Below, one piece after another: positions 51,541 through 59,751 of a DNA stretch of 64,000 bases. The stretch lies in NCBI GenBank assembly GCA_027449125.1, contig DAIDME010000089.1:1-64000 (forward strand), written 5' to 3'. Both the position numbers and the translations under genes were made by a program. Every line of letters begins with the position of its first letter. The stretch's first letter is position 1. The notes under the pieces were generated by a model. That model had not been told where the DNA came from, ran no database searches, and worked only from the letters and a program-made list of their open reading frames with translations. This DNA comes from Solirubrobacterales bacterium (lineage in GTDB: Bacteria > Actinomycetota > Thermoleophilia > Solirubrobacterales > Solirubrobacteraceae).

Positions 51541-51936
51541 TACCGAATTGTGGCACGCACCCGCGGCCCCACCGATACACCGAACCTCGCCGCTCTGCTC
51601 GAAGCTGCGGGCACGACGCGGTCGCGACCTCAGCAGATGCCCGCGGGCACACAAAAGCACCACCAGTTCCCGACCGCCGTCTCGCCCCTCCCCCTCGCCA
51701 CGAGGAGGGAGGTCAACGTGGGCGCCAGGCAAGCCGTTGCGCTTCTCGCCAAACTCGCGCACCTCGTCACGGCCTGGCCGGACACTCCTCAGACGACGTG
51801 AGCGATCGCTCCAAGCCCACCGGAACGTGGCCACAGCCGCATGCACAGCTGCCGGGGGCCGCTGCCCGCCGGCAACCAACCGGCAAAGCGACTCCATAGC
51901 AGCCAGAACTACCGCGCTTTGCAGGTACTTCGGTAG
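51541..51936. other. 396-bp stretch without a gene between antitoxin and tRNA-Arg
   Basis: No frame with protein-like features. It contains TTTGCAGGTA at about 51918-51927, which also occurs at about 47642-47651 beside the left tRNA-Arg fragment, so the two island ends may share sequence flanking the att core. Confidence 0.4.
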
Positions 51937-52010
51937 CGCCCCCGACAGGATTCGAACCTGTGACCTACGGATTAGAAGTCCGCCGCTCTATCCAACTGAG
52001 CTACGGGGGC
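51937..52010 (-). tRNA. tRNA-Arg (anticodon UCU)
   Basis: 74 nt on the minus strand. Acceptor GCCCCCG pairs with CGGGGGC, D-arm GCTCAGTTGGATAGAGC, anticodon stem GCGGA/TCCGT with loop CTTCTAA (anticodon TCT), T-arm CAGGTTCGAATCCTG. Its 3' half is copied at 47661-47702, so it is the likely integration target of the island to its left. Confidence 0.94.
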
Positions 52011-52057
52011 GAGCATGCTGACGAGCGGCGACCGTGACCACGCCGGGGTGTCCGGTC

Positions 52058-52450
52058 TCAGATGGCGCTTGTTCCCTCGCGACCATAGTTGTCGCTGATG
52101 CGCACCACGTCCTCCAGGTGCGGCGTCGAAGCCTCCAGCACGTCGGAGTCCTCCAGCGCCTCGATGGTGTGGATCATGCCTGGCAGGTTGCGCCAGACGT
52201 CGCCCACGCTCACCACGCGCTCACTGAGCGCGTCGGTCGCTTCGCCCTGCACCAGAATCAGCCGCCCGGAGAGGACATAGCTGGTCTCGTCCTTGACCTC
52301 GTGGTACTGCAGAGACAGACGGTGTCCCTTGTTGACATGCAGGATCTTGCCCACGTACTGATCGGTCGCGGCCCACCAGATCTCATATCCCCAGGGCTTC
52401 TCGACGCGTCGCGGGACGGCTTGATCGGCGGCGCTCCGTGTGTCTGACAT
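52058..52450 (-). CDS. cupin-domain protein (type II phosphomannose isomerase-like)
   Basis: 130 residues. KPWGYEIWW, HRLSLQYHEVKDETSYVLSG and PGMIHTIEAL match the C-terminal cupin domain of mannose-6-phosphate isomerase type II/GDP-mannose pyrophosphorylase, here as a stand-alone protein. The His and Glu residues in HRLSLQYHEVKDE would bind a metal. Sugar-nucleotide or sugar isomerase activity is plausible. It is divergent from a LysR gene. Confidence 0.8.
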   Translation of the reverse strand: MSDTRSAADQAVPRRVEKPWGYEIWWAATDQYVGKILHVNKGHRLSLQYHEVKDETSYVLSGRLILVQGEATDALSERVVSVGDVWRNLPGMIHTIEALEDSDVLEASTPHLEDVVRISDNYGREGTSAI

Positions 52451-52509
52451 CAGCAGCATGCTGACAGGTTGTTAGCGATGCTGCCGGGCTTTAGGGCTCA
52501 CTTAAAACG

Positions 52510-52556
52510 AGAGCGCTCCGTTCGGCGGGGTATGAGGCCGGGACGGAGCGCGCTCT
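52510..52556. promoter_or_regulatory. imperfect inverted repeat in the cupin-lysR divergent region
   Basis: AGAGCGCTCCGT (52510-52521) and ACGGAGCGCGCTCT (52543-52556) pair with a 2-nt bulge. It lies between the divergent starts at 52450 and 52648 and may be an operator. Confidence 0.4.
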
Positions 52557-52647
52557 GAGGGAGGAGAGGGTGCTGCGCTGATAATGGTGCACCTCCTGGT
52601 TCCAGAAGTCCAAGACCAGAACTGTCAAAGACATATAAGCTTGCACT

Positions 52648-53556
52648 ATGGAGATTCGCCAGCTGCGCTACCTCGTGGCACTCGCCGAGGAGCAGAGCTT
52701 CACTAGGGCCGCCGAGCGCGAGCACATAGCGCAACCGGCGCTCTCCCAGCAGATCCAGAAACTGGAGATGGAGGTTGGCGTGCCGCTGGTCGAGCGCACC
52801 ACCCGGCGAGTGTCGGTCACCGACGCCGGCAACCTGCTCGTCGCCCGCGCAAGGCGCGTGCTGACAGAGCTCGAGTCGGCGCGACAGGAGCTCGACCGCG
52901 TGCGCGGAGTCCAGACCGGCCAGGTGAAGGTCGGAGCGATGAACACGATGGGGCCCGTCGACATCACAACGCTGCTGGCACGCTTTCACGAGCTGCACCC
53001 GGCGGTAGACCTGACGGTCCGTGAAGATGACAGCGACGCTCTGGCGGAGATGCTGCGGATCGACGCTGTCGACCTCGCGTTCCTCTCCGTCACCGAGCGG
53101 GTCGAGAGCCACGGGCTCGCGCTCCAGCAGATCCTGAGCGAGGAGCTCGTCGTGGTCCTGCCCGAGCACCACCGGCTGGCGGGCCAGCCGGAGATCCGAA
53201 TGATCGACCTCGAGCACGAGGAGTTCATCAGCCACCGCGAGGGCGCGCGCCTGAGGGAGCTGCTGGTCGGCGCGGCCGACACGGCCGGCTTCAGCCCTCG
53301 CATCTTCCTCGAGTCCAACCAGACGAGACGCATCCGGCGGCTCGTCGGGCGCGGTCTGGGCGTCGCGATCCTGCCGCGATCCCACGCCATCGGGGTGGGT
53401 ACCAATGACCCGATCGCCGTCGCACGCCTGATCGAGCCGTCGCTGACACGCGACATCACCCTGGCGTGGCGATCCGGACGACGCCTACCGCCGGCGGCGG
53501 CGGAGTTCCTCAGCCTCGCGCGTGAGGCGTTCCCGCCCGAAGGGCTCCTGCGCTGA
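52648..53556 (+). CDS. LysR-family transcriptional regulator
   Basis: 302 residues. The N-terminal helix-turn-helix (MEIRQLRYLVALAEEQSFTRAA) and substrate-binding-like effector domain are typical. It lies 8 bp before a gluconokinase gene and is divergent from a cupin/sugar isomerase-like gene, so a sugar-acid signal is plausible. No operator can be named with certainty. Confidence 0.9.
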   Translation: MEIRQLRYLVALAEEQSFTRAAEREHIAQPALSQQIQKLEMEVGVPLVERTTRRVSVTDAGNLLVARARRVLTELESARQELDRVRGVQTGQVKVGAMNTMGPVDITTLLARFHELHPAVDLTVREDDSDALAEMLRIDAVDLAFLSVTERVESHGLALQQILSEELVVVLPEHHRLAGQPEIRMIDLEHEEFISHREGARLRELLVGAADTAGFSPRIFLESNQTRRIRRLVGRGLGVAILPRSHAIGVGTNDPIAVARLIEPSLTRDITLAWRSGRRLPPAAAEFLSLAREAFPPEGLLR

Positions 53557-53563
53557 GGCGGAT

Positions 53564-54085
53564 ATGACACACGACGCCTCCGCGGCCGCCCGCGGACCCG
53601 CATCCGTGGTGGTCGTGATGGGCGTTTCGGGGGCAGGCAAGTCGACGGTCGCCGCGGCGCTCGCGTCGCAACTCGGTTGGGATTTGGCCGACGGCGACGA
53701 CTTCCATCCGCCGAGCAACCTCGCCAAGATGACAGGCGGCGTCCCGCTGACCGACTCGGACCGGTGGCCGTGGCTCGCCAACATCGCGGAGTGGATCGAC
53801 GCCGAGATCAAAGCCGGACGGCGCGGAGTCGTCGCCTGTTCCGCACTGAAGAGGTCTTACCGCGACCGGCTGTGCCGACCAGAGGTCCTGTTCGTGTACC
53901 TCGACGTGCCCCGGCTCGAGCTCGAGCGACGGCTCACCCAGCGAACCGGCCACTTCATGCCCCCGTCCCTGCTGGACTCCCAACTGACAGCGCTGGAGCC
54001 GCCCGCAAACGACGAGCCTGCGCTCACAGTCGCGGCCAGCGATGCGCCCGCCCTGGTCGCGCGCCGCATCGCTCAGGCGCTGTGA
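53564..54085 (+). CDS. gntK: gluconokinase
   Basis: 173 residues. The P-loop GVSGAGKSTVAAALA is near residue 22, DGDDFHPPSNLAKM near 46 is the GntK substrate segment and HFMPPSLLDSQ is near 131. It phosphorylates gluconate to 6-phosphogluconate. The ATG at 53564 lies 7 bp after lysR; a longer frame would overlap that gene. It converges on the dacA-like gene with a 6-bp gap. Confidence 0.9.
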   Translation: MTHDASAAARGPASVVVVMGVSGAGKSTVAAALASQLGWDLADGDDFHPPSNLAKMTGGVPLTDSDRWPWLANIAEWIDAEIKAGRRGVVACSALKRSYRDRLCRPEVLFVYLDVPRLELERRLTQRTGHFMPPSLLDSQLTALEPPANDEPALTVAASDAPALVARRIAQAL

Positions 54086-54091
54086 GACCGA

Positions 54092-55390
54092 CTAGAGCCG
54101 CGTGAGCCGGTAGAGCAAGGAGGGCGCGGCCAGCCGGCTCGCCGCAACGGCGGCCACCGAAGCCTGCTGCTGCCCGTCACTGAGCATCACCCTGGCCAAC
54201 CGCACACCGGAGCCGAACCCGTGGGTCTCGCTCGCTCGCGCTGACGGCGTGAGCACGACGCGCAGTGAGACCCGCCTGCCCGCCACCCCGTCGAGCCGCA
54301 GGGGGCGCAAGGTGCGCACAGCCACCGGCGACGCCCACCCGGATCGGATCCGGCCGACCGTGCTACCGGCAGGCAGCAGCACCATTGGATGGACGGCCGC
54401 GACAGCGGCGGCTGTGAGCGTCACCCCATCGTCGAGCGCCGTCTGCAGCGGATCGGCGCCGCGAGCTCCCAGGACCGCGCCGATGATCGTGATCCTGCGC
54501 CGGCCGAGACGGCGGATGGCGGCGAAGACGAAGTTGCCGCCGGCCGCGCTGGTGGAGCCGGTCTTGACTCCGACGATCCCCTGCTGGCCGAGCACGGAGT
54601 TGTAGTTGGTCACGGTCCCTGCCACGGGAAGCGTCACGGAAGGCATGGAAACGATCCTGCGCAACACGGGGTTTGCCATCACGACAGCCCCGAGCCGCAC
54701 CATCGCCGCAGCCGTACCCACACTCCCCGGGTTGAGCCCCGAAGGACCGACGAAGTGGACGCCGCGGAGGTCGAGCCTGACGGCCTCCCGGTTCATCTCC
54801 GCCACGAACCTGGTCTCGCTCCCCGCGGTCCAGCGAGCAAGCACCCGAGCGACGTTGTCCGCGGAGGGAATCAGCATGGCCTCCAGGGCCTGCAGCTCTG
54901 TGAGCTTCTCACCCGCCGCCACCGCCAGGACAGACTGGTCCTGACCGAGGTCCGTTCGGTAGGCGCTGGCATCGGCCGCCGAGAAACTGATCGCGGGCCC
55001 GCTCTGGCCGGGCGCGAGCGGATGCTGCGCCAGCACCACCAGCGCGGTGACCAGCTTGGTCACGCTCGCCAGCGGCACGACGGCGTCGGCCCGCACGCCG
55101 CCGAGGCCGCCGACCCCCTCGATCGCGAGCGCGGCTGAGCCAACGCTCGGCCACGGCAACCTTACGGGAGTCCCAGGCACGACGGCTCGGGCCGGCAAGG
55201 CGACCATGAGCTTGGCCGCGGCCACGCCGCGACCGAGCTGAGCGGCCAGGCCGAGCGCAACGATGCCGGCAACGCCGACCACCGCCGCCCGCCTGGCCGC
55301 GTAGGGCTTGATGCCGTCGCGCTCACGTTCGCGACCGCCACCGGCCTGCCCGCGCCTACCGGTCTTGGCGGTCTGATGGCGGGCGGGCAC
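54092..55390 (-). CDS. dacA: D-alanyl-D-alanine carboxypeptidase (peptidase S11)
   Basis: 432 residues, GTG start at 55390. A membrane-anchoring helix lies near residues 34-54. The penicillin-binding motifs are S-x-x-K in LASVTKLVTAL (about 109), S-x-N in IPSADNVARV (about 174) and K-T-G in VGVKTGSTS (about 274). It trims the last D-Ala from peptidoglycan stems. The start codon lies within a hairpin that follows tRNA-Pro on the same strand. Confidence 0.9.
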   Translation of the reverse strand: MPARHQTAKTGRRGQAGGGRERERDGIKPYAARRAAVVGVAGIVALGLAAQLGRGVAAAKLMVALPARAVVPGTPVRLPWPSVGSAALAIEGVGGLGGVRADAVVPLASVTKLVTALVVLAQHPLAPGQSGPAISFSAADASAYRTDLGQDQSVLAVAAGEKLTELQALEAMLIPSADNVARVLARWTAGSETRFVAEMNREAVRLDLRGVHFVGPSGLNPGSVGTAAAMVRLGAVVMANPVLRRIVSMPSVTLPVAGTVTNYNSVLGQQGIVGVKTGSTSAAGGNFVFAAIRRLGRRRITIIGAVLGARGADPLQTALDDGVTLTAAAVAAVHPMVLLPAGSTVGRIRSGWASPVAVRTLRPLRLDGVAGRRVSLRVVLTPSARASETHGFGSGVRLARVMLSDGQQQASVAAVAASRLAAPSLLYRLTRL

Positions 55391-55410
55391 CGGCTGATTA
55401 TGCCCGCCCG
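55380..55410 (-). terminator. hairpin between tRNA-Pro and dacA covering the dacA start
   Basis: CGGGCGGGCA (55380-55389) pairs with TGCCCGCCCG (55401-55410). On the minus strand it comes 6 bp after tRNA-Pro and includes the dacA GTG. It may end tRNA transcription and also sequester the dacA start in read-through transcripts. Confidence 0.6.
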
Positions 55411-55416
55411 GACCAA

Positions 55417-55490
55417 TCGGGGCGCCGGGATTTGAACCCGGGACCTCTCGCTCCCAAAGCGAGCGCGCTACCAGGCTGCGCCACGCCCCG
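55417..55490 (-). tRNA. tRNA-Pro (anticodon UGG)
   Basis: 74 nt. Acceptor CGGGGCG pairs with CGCCCCG, anticodon stem CTCGC/GCGAG closes the loop TTTGGGA (anticodon TGG) and the T-arm is CCCGGGTTCAAATCCCGG. No CCA is encoded. It lies 27 bp upstream of dacA on the same strand. Confidence 0.94.
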
Positions 55491-55550
55491 ATGCCCCGCC
55501 ACAGTCTAGTCGTCGGCGCAGCGACGCCGATCCCGCTAGCCTGCGAGCCG

Positions 55551-56816
55551 ATGGCAGATGTACAGCCCCTGCGAGCGCTGCACTACGACCCGGACAAGAC
55601 CGGCGGCCTCCAGCACGTTGTCGCCCCCCCCTACGACGTGATCTACACCGAGGGCCGCGCCGACCTGCTCGCGCAGTCGCCCTACAACGTCGTGGAGATC
55701 GACCTTCCCCTCCCCGCTGACGGCGCCGACCCGTACGGGCACGCTGCGGCAGTGCTCGACCGCTGGCGCGCGGAGGGGATCGTCGCCAGAGACGAGGGGC
55801 ACGCGCTCTGGCCGATCGAGCAGGACTACGTGGGCCCGGACGGACGGCCACGGACGCGCCGCGGCTTTCTGGCACGGGTGCGCGTGCAGGACTACGGGCC
55901 GGGGAAGGTCAGGCCGCACGAGCGCACGCATCCCGGACCTAAAGACGACCGTCTGCGGCTGACACGCGCCACCAGGACAAACCTCTCGCCGATCTTCGCG
56001 CTCTACTCGGACCCGCAGCAGCGTGCGTGGGCAGCGCTCGAAGGTGGCACGCGCGGGACACCGTGGGCGCAGACCGTTGACCCGGACGGGACGGTCAACC
56101 GCGTCTGGCGCGTGGAGGACGCGCTTGCCATCGAGGCTGTCCAGCGCGTGACCGCGAACTCGGAGCTGCTGATCGCCGACGGCCACCACCGCTACGAGAC
56201 CGCCCGCGTGTACGCGGATGAGGTCGGCGGCGAGGGACCACATCGCTACGTGCTGATGTGCCTGGTGGCGATCGAAGACGCCGGGTTGACCGTCTTCCCC
56301 ACACACCGGCTCCTGGGAGGCCTGACCGAGCAGAAGTGGCGTGACCTGCGCGCCGCGATCGAGGCGGACTTTGAGGTATCGCCGCTGGCAGGGCTGGATG
56401 AGCTTCCCCCCGACACCAACGAAACCGTTGACATCGGTTACCTGGACAGCCGCGACCGGCGCCCGTACCGCCTGCGCCTCAGGCACCAGATGACTGCGGA
56501 CGCGAAGCTTTCGGGTCACGCCGAGCCGTACCGGCGTCTGGACACAGCCGTCGCTGAAGCGCTGCTGTTGAAGGGTGCGCTCGCGATGACCGACGAGCAG
56601 ATAGATCACCTGGAGGGACTCGGCTATGCGCGCGACGCACAGCACGCGATCGAGCTGGTGCTCGCCGGAACCTACGACGTCGGACTGTTCATGGCACCAA
56701 CGCCCGTGGAGCGCGTCCGCGACGTGGCCGTGGCGGGAGAGAGCATGCCACCGAAGTCGACCTACTTCTTTCCCAAGGTCCCGACCGGACTGATCTTCAA
56801 TCCGCTGTTCGATTGA
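55551..56816 (+). CDS. DUF1015 family protein
   Basis: 421 residues from the ATG at 55551; the frame opens earlier, but that part overlaps a tRNA region. VVAPPYDVIYTEGR near the N-terminus, RPHERTHPGPKDDRL near residue 122, and IADGHHRYETARVY near 206 are DUF1015 hallmarks. The molecular role is not established; links to serine metabolism have been proposed for relatives. It is followed by a Nudix gene after 1 bp, so the two are coupled. Confidence 0.83.
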   Translation: MADVQPLRALHYDPDKTGGLQHVVAPPYDVIYTEGRADLLAQSPYNVVEIDLPLPADGADPYGHAAAVLDRWRAEGIVARDEGHALWPIEQDYVGPDGRPRTRRGFLARVRVQDYGPGKVRPHERTHPGPKDDRLRLTRATRTNLSPIFALYSDPQQRAWAALEGGTRGTPWAQTVDPDGTVNRVWRVEDALAIEAVQRVTANSELLIADGHHRYETARVYADEVGGEGPHRYVLMCLVAIEDAGLTVFPTHRLLGGLTEQKWRDLRAAIEADFEVSPLAGLDELPPDTNETVDIGYLDSRDRRPYRLRLRHQMTADAKLSGHAEPYRRLDTAVAEALLLKGALAMTDEQIDHLEGLGYARDAQHAIELVLAGTYDVGLFMAPTPVERVRDVAVAGESMPPKSTYFFPKVPTGLIFNPLFD

Positions 56817-56817
56817 C

Positions 56818-57429
56818 TTGCAGCAGAGCGCACCAGCCGCATCGGCGCAGGCGACGCTGAGCGATCGTCTGCTCGACAGCGATCGGGCTGCCGCGATCGA
56901 GCTGCACGCCAGCTTCCAAGCGGCGGTGCTGGTGGCGCTGCGCGACAGAGACGGGAGCCTGAGCACCGTCTTCACGCGACGTCACCGGAACCTCCCGCGG
57001 CACGCCGGGGAGATCTCGTTTCCCGGCGGGCGACGCGAACCCCGCGACGCCACGCTGATCGGGACCGCACTCAGGGAGACGCACGAGGAGATCGGGCTCC
57101 CGGCCTCCATGGTGCAGATCCTGGGGGCGCTCGAGCCGGTCCCCACCGTGGTGTCTGACCACGCGGTCTACCCCTTCGTCGGTCTCGTGCCCTCCGACTT
57201 CTCGTGGCACACCAGCCCGGAGGAGGTCGAGGCGGTGATCGAGTTCACGCTCCCGGACCTAGTGCGTGCGCGGACGCGCACCTACATCAGACGCGGGGGC
57301 CTGCCGATCAGGGCGGACAGCTACGTGATCGGCGAGCACGTGATCTGGGGCGCCACGGCCCGGATCCTCTCAGACCTGTTGGCCCGCGTTTATCGCCCAG
57401 GACCGACGCCGAGGGCGCCGAGGGCGTGA
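56818..57429 (+). CDS. Nudix hydrolase, CoA-pyrophosphatase-like
   Basis: 203 residues with a TTG start 1 bp after the DUF1015 stop. The Nudix box is GGRREPRDATLIGTALRETHEEIGL (given here as its key ends GG and RETHEEIG), and the upstream LPRHAGEISFPG is typical of CoA pyrophosphatases (NudL type). Such enzymes hydrolyse CoA or related diphosphates. Coupling to DUF1015 is notable, but no joint pathway is known to me. Confidence 0.83.
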   Translation: MQQSAPAASAQATLSDRLLDSDRAAAIELHASFQAAVLVALRDRDGSLSTVFTRRHRNLPRHAGEISFPGGRREPRDATLIGTALRETHEEIGLPASMVQILGALEPVPTVVSDHAVYPFVGLVPSDFSWHTSPEEVEAVIEFTLPDLVRARTRTYIRRGGLPIRADSYVIGEHVIWGATARILSDLLARVYRPGPTPRAPRA

Positions 57430-57460
57430 CGCTCCGGCGCCGCCTCGGCGGCCGCGCCTC

Positions 57461-58021
57461 CTAGAGCCTCCCGCCGCCCGTGGTTGATGTCGCTAGCGGC
57501 GGCGCGCTGGTCGTGGTGACGGCACCGTTGCCACCAGATGGCGTGCCCGTCCCAGAACCGCTCGTGGCACCCGTTCCGCCCCCAAGGGTGCCGGCACCGC
57601 CTCCGCTCCCCGCGCCGGCGCTGCCGCCCCCGGTGCCGCTGGACGAGCCCGTGACAAGCCCTGCCTGGCCGGCACCGGCTGTGCCCGGCCCGGTGGAGCC
57701 GCTCGAGCCTGCGCCGGGGCTGGCGCCGGCGTTGCCGGTGGCCGAAGCTCCCGTGGTGGCAGTTGTGGACGCGCTCGTCGTGGCCGTGGTGGACGACGCT
57801 GTCGCCAGATTGGTCGCGCCGCTCACCGTGAGCTTGCGGTGTGTCGGTGGCTTGACGGCGCTCGTCGTCGGCACCGTCAGGGGCGGAGCACCCGCGGAAT
57901 CGCTGCCTCCGCTCGCGGTGCCGCCACAGGCCGAGACCGCCACCGAGGTCAGGAGCGCCAGGACTCCCGCCGCCGCGCGGCGGCGACCACGACGTCTCTG
58001 GCGTTGGGTCTGCCAGCCCAT
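57461..58021 (-). CDS. putative lipoprotein with low-complexity Ser/Thr/Gly-rich domain
   Basis: 186 residues from the ATG at 58021. A basic N-terminus is followed by a hydrophobic stretch and the lipobox VAVSACGG near residue 33, predicting a lipid-anchored surface protein. The remainder is almost only Ser, Thr, Gly, Ala and Pro, probably an extended linker with no enzyme domain. It is the last minus-strand gene of the cluster beginning at ctaC. Function unknown; a scaffold at the cell surface is a guess. Confidence 0.6.
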   Translation of the reverse strand: MGWQTQRQRRRGRRRAAAGVLALLTSVAVSACGGTASGGSDSAGAPPLTVPTTSAVKPPTHRKLTVSGATNLATASSTTATTSASTTATTGASATGNAGASPGAGSSGSTGPGTAGAGQAGLVTGSSSGTGGGSAGAGSGGGAGTLGGGTGATSGSGTGTPSGGNGAVTTTSAPPLATSTTGGGRL

Positions 58022-58031
58022 GGAGCCGCTC

Positions 58032-58301
58032 TCAGTCGGCCAGCGCTTCCATCCGGTGACCGCACCACGGGCACTGCACCAGGTCCCGTTGCGCGAGCTG
58101 GTCGCAGCCGTCGCAGAACCGGAGGTTCTCGATCGCCCAGGGGAGCTCCGACGCCGTGGGCGCGAGTGGCAGCAGCTGAGCGACCGGCTCGAGCCTCTCC
58201 CCCGTCTCGCGGTCCACATAGACCTTCTCCGGGTCAACCGCGATCACAACCTCGCGCCCCGTGGACGGCGTGCGCATCCGGTATTTCTGCAACAGTCTCA
58301 T
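58032..58301 (-). CDS. small zinc-ribbon protein
   Basis: 89 residues. The C-terminus FCDGCDQLAQRDLVQCPWCGHRM has two C-x2-C pairs, a single zinc ribbon. No other motif is seen. It lies between ctaF and the lipoprotein gene on the same strand with 10- and 15-bp gaps, so it may be part of the oxidase operon. Confidence 0.65.
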   Translation of the reverse strand: MRLLQKYRMRTPSTGREVVIAVDPEKVYVDRETGERLEPVAQLLPLAPTASELPWAIENLRFCDGCDQLAQRDLVQCPWCGHRMEALAD

Positions 58302-58316
58302 CGCTCTCGGGCCGGC

Positions 58317-58601
58317 TCAGTGGTGGTGATCGTCGGGCAGGGCATCGACATCGTGACGGACGTCGCGGATCCAGCGACCAACCGCTGCCACCAGGATGAT
58401 CAGGCCGAGGATCGACCAGCCGGCCCAGATCGTCGTTCCGATCAGCGTCAGCGTCACCCCGATGGCTGTCAGAAGCGGCAGCACCGAGCCCGCAGGAAGG
58501 TGGATCTCCTCGCCGGCCGGCGGCACGCTGTAGCTCATCTCCACACCGGCCTCCCGCTCCGCGTCGGATGACCGCCGCCGATCGCCCTCAGTCGCGCTCA
58601 T
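58317..58601 (-). CDS. ctaF: cytochrome c oxidase subunit IV-like (CtaF)
   Basis: 94 residues from the ATG at 58601, which overlaps the stop of the preceding 37-aa gene (ATGA). After a charged N-terminus there are two transmembrane helices (LLTAIGVTLTLIGTTIWAG and SILGLIILVAAVGRWIRDV) and a His-rich end, typical of the actinobacterial oxidase subunit IV. Its place in the ctaC-ctaD-ctaB cluster supports this. Confidence 0.75.
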   Translation of the reverse strand: MSATEGDRRRSSDAEREAGVEMSYSVPPAGEEIHLPAGSVLPLLTAIGVTLTLIGTTIWAGWSILGLIILVAAVGRWIRDVRHDVDALPDDHHH

Positions 58602-58711
58602 GGGTGCAGGTAGAGTGCTGCGACCGCAAAAGTCAGGCCGAACATGAACGCGCACACGGCTCCGGCTATCAGGCCGGCGCGAAGGTTCTTGCGAGCTAGC
58701 TTCTTGTCCAT
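58598..58711 (-). CDS. 37-residue single-span membrane peptide in the oxidase operon
   Basis: The ATG at 58711 opens a 37-codon frame: basic start (MDKKLARKNLRAG), then a helix AGAVCAFMFGLTFAVAAL and a short end. It is too short for most gene finders but is joined to ctaF by an ATGA overlap, which argues for translation. A small oxidase accessory or assembly subunit is the natural guess. Confidence 0.6.
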   Translation of the reverse strand: MDKKLARKNLRAGLIAGAVCAFMFGLTFAVAALYLHP

Positions 58712-58759
58712 CGGGGAGGATCCTACCTGGTCTGAGAGCGACGCGTGCCGCCCGCGGCC

Positions 58760-59665
58760 TCAGAGCTTGACATCAACCACCATGAAGCCGAAGAGCAGCG
58801 CCAGGTAGGCGAGCGAGTAGAGGTAGAGCCGAAGTGCGCTGCGGCGGTCCTGCCGGCGCAGGAGCAGCGCCGCAAGCGCGACGAAGCCCAGGCCGAGGGG
58901 CACCGAGGCCGCCAGGTAGACGACACCGAACGCGCCGGCACAGAACGGCAGCTGTGTGATCGCGTAGAGCAGCAGCGCGTAGAGGAGGATCTGCTGGCGT
59001 GTCGTGCGCTCACCGCGCACGACCGGGAGCATGGGAACGCCGACGCGGGCGTAATCGTCCTTCATCAGCAGGCTGAGCGCCCAGAAGTGCGGTGGCGTCC
59101 AGTAGAAGACGATCGCGAAGAGGTACACAGCCGTCCAGGACAGCGAACCGCGAGTGGCCGCCCAGCCGACCAGCGGCGGGATCGCACCGGCCGCGCCGCC
59201 AATCACGATGTTGTGCCACGTGCGTCGCTTCAGCCAGACCGTGTAGACGCCGACGTAGCCGACGAACCCGGCCAGCGCGAGCGTCGCCGCCAGCAGGTTC
59301 AGAGTCAGCCACATCAGCAGGAACGACGCAGTCGCGAGGCCGAGCCCGTAGGTCAGGGCCGCTCGCGGGCTCACGCGGCCGGCCGGAACCGGACGCGACG
59401 CCGTCCGCGCCATGCGTGCGTCGATGTCGCGGTCATACCAGTGGTTCACCGCTCCGGCGCCGCCCGCGGACAGGTACCCACCCGCGCACGCCAGCAGGAT
59501 CCGTGAGACGTCCGGGTTGCCGGCGATCTCCATCGTCGCCACGGTCGTGAACAGCAGCAGCGTCTGGACCTTGGGCTTGGTCAGCTCCACGTAGTCAGAG
59601 ACGACCTGGCGCGCGCGCGAGTAGCGACCCACGGCCTGGGTCGCGCTGAAGGACGAGGTGCTCAC
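58760..59665 (-). CDS. ctaB: protohaem IX farnesyltransferase
   Basis: 301 residues, multi-spanning. ELTKPKV near residue 27, NHWYDRDIDARMARTASRP near 74 (the first Asp-rich prenyl-diphosphate site) and the second site KDDYARVGVPMLP near 203 are diagnostic. It makes haem O for haem A-type oxidases, fitting the adjacent ctaC and ctaD genes. Confidence 0.93.
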   Translation of the reverse strand: MSTSSFSATQAVGRYSRARQVVSDYVELTKPKVQTLLLFTTVATMEIAGNPDVSRILLACAGGYLSAGGAGAVNHWYDRDIDARMARTASRPVPAGRVSPRAALTYGLGLATASFLLMWLTLNLLAATLALAGFVGYVGVYTVWLKRRTWHNIVIGGAAGAIPPLVGWAATRGSLSWTAVYLFAIVFYWTPPHFWALSLLMKDDYARVGVPMLPVVRGERTTRQQILLYALLLYAITQLPFCAGAFGVVYLAASVPLGLGFVALAALLLRRQDRRSALRLYLYSLAYLALLFGFMVVDVKL

Positions 59666-59751
59666 GACCCGTAACAGCTTAGGTCAACGTGGGCCACTTG
59701 CACTCCACATGGCATGCGTGGGCGGCTTGCGCTGGCCGCGTCCGCGCGCCC

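Noticed and set aside
50845-51801. 318-codon plus-strand frame
   Set aside because: It is the complement of the toxin and antitoxin genes, which have real motifs, and has none itself.
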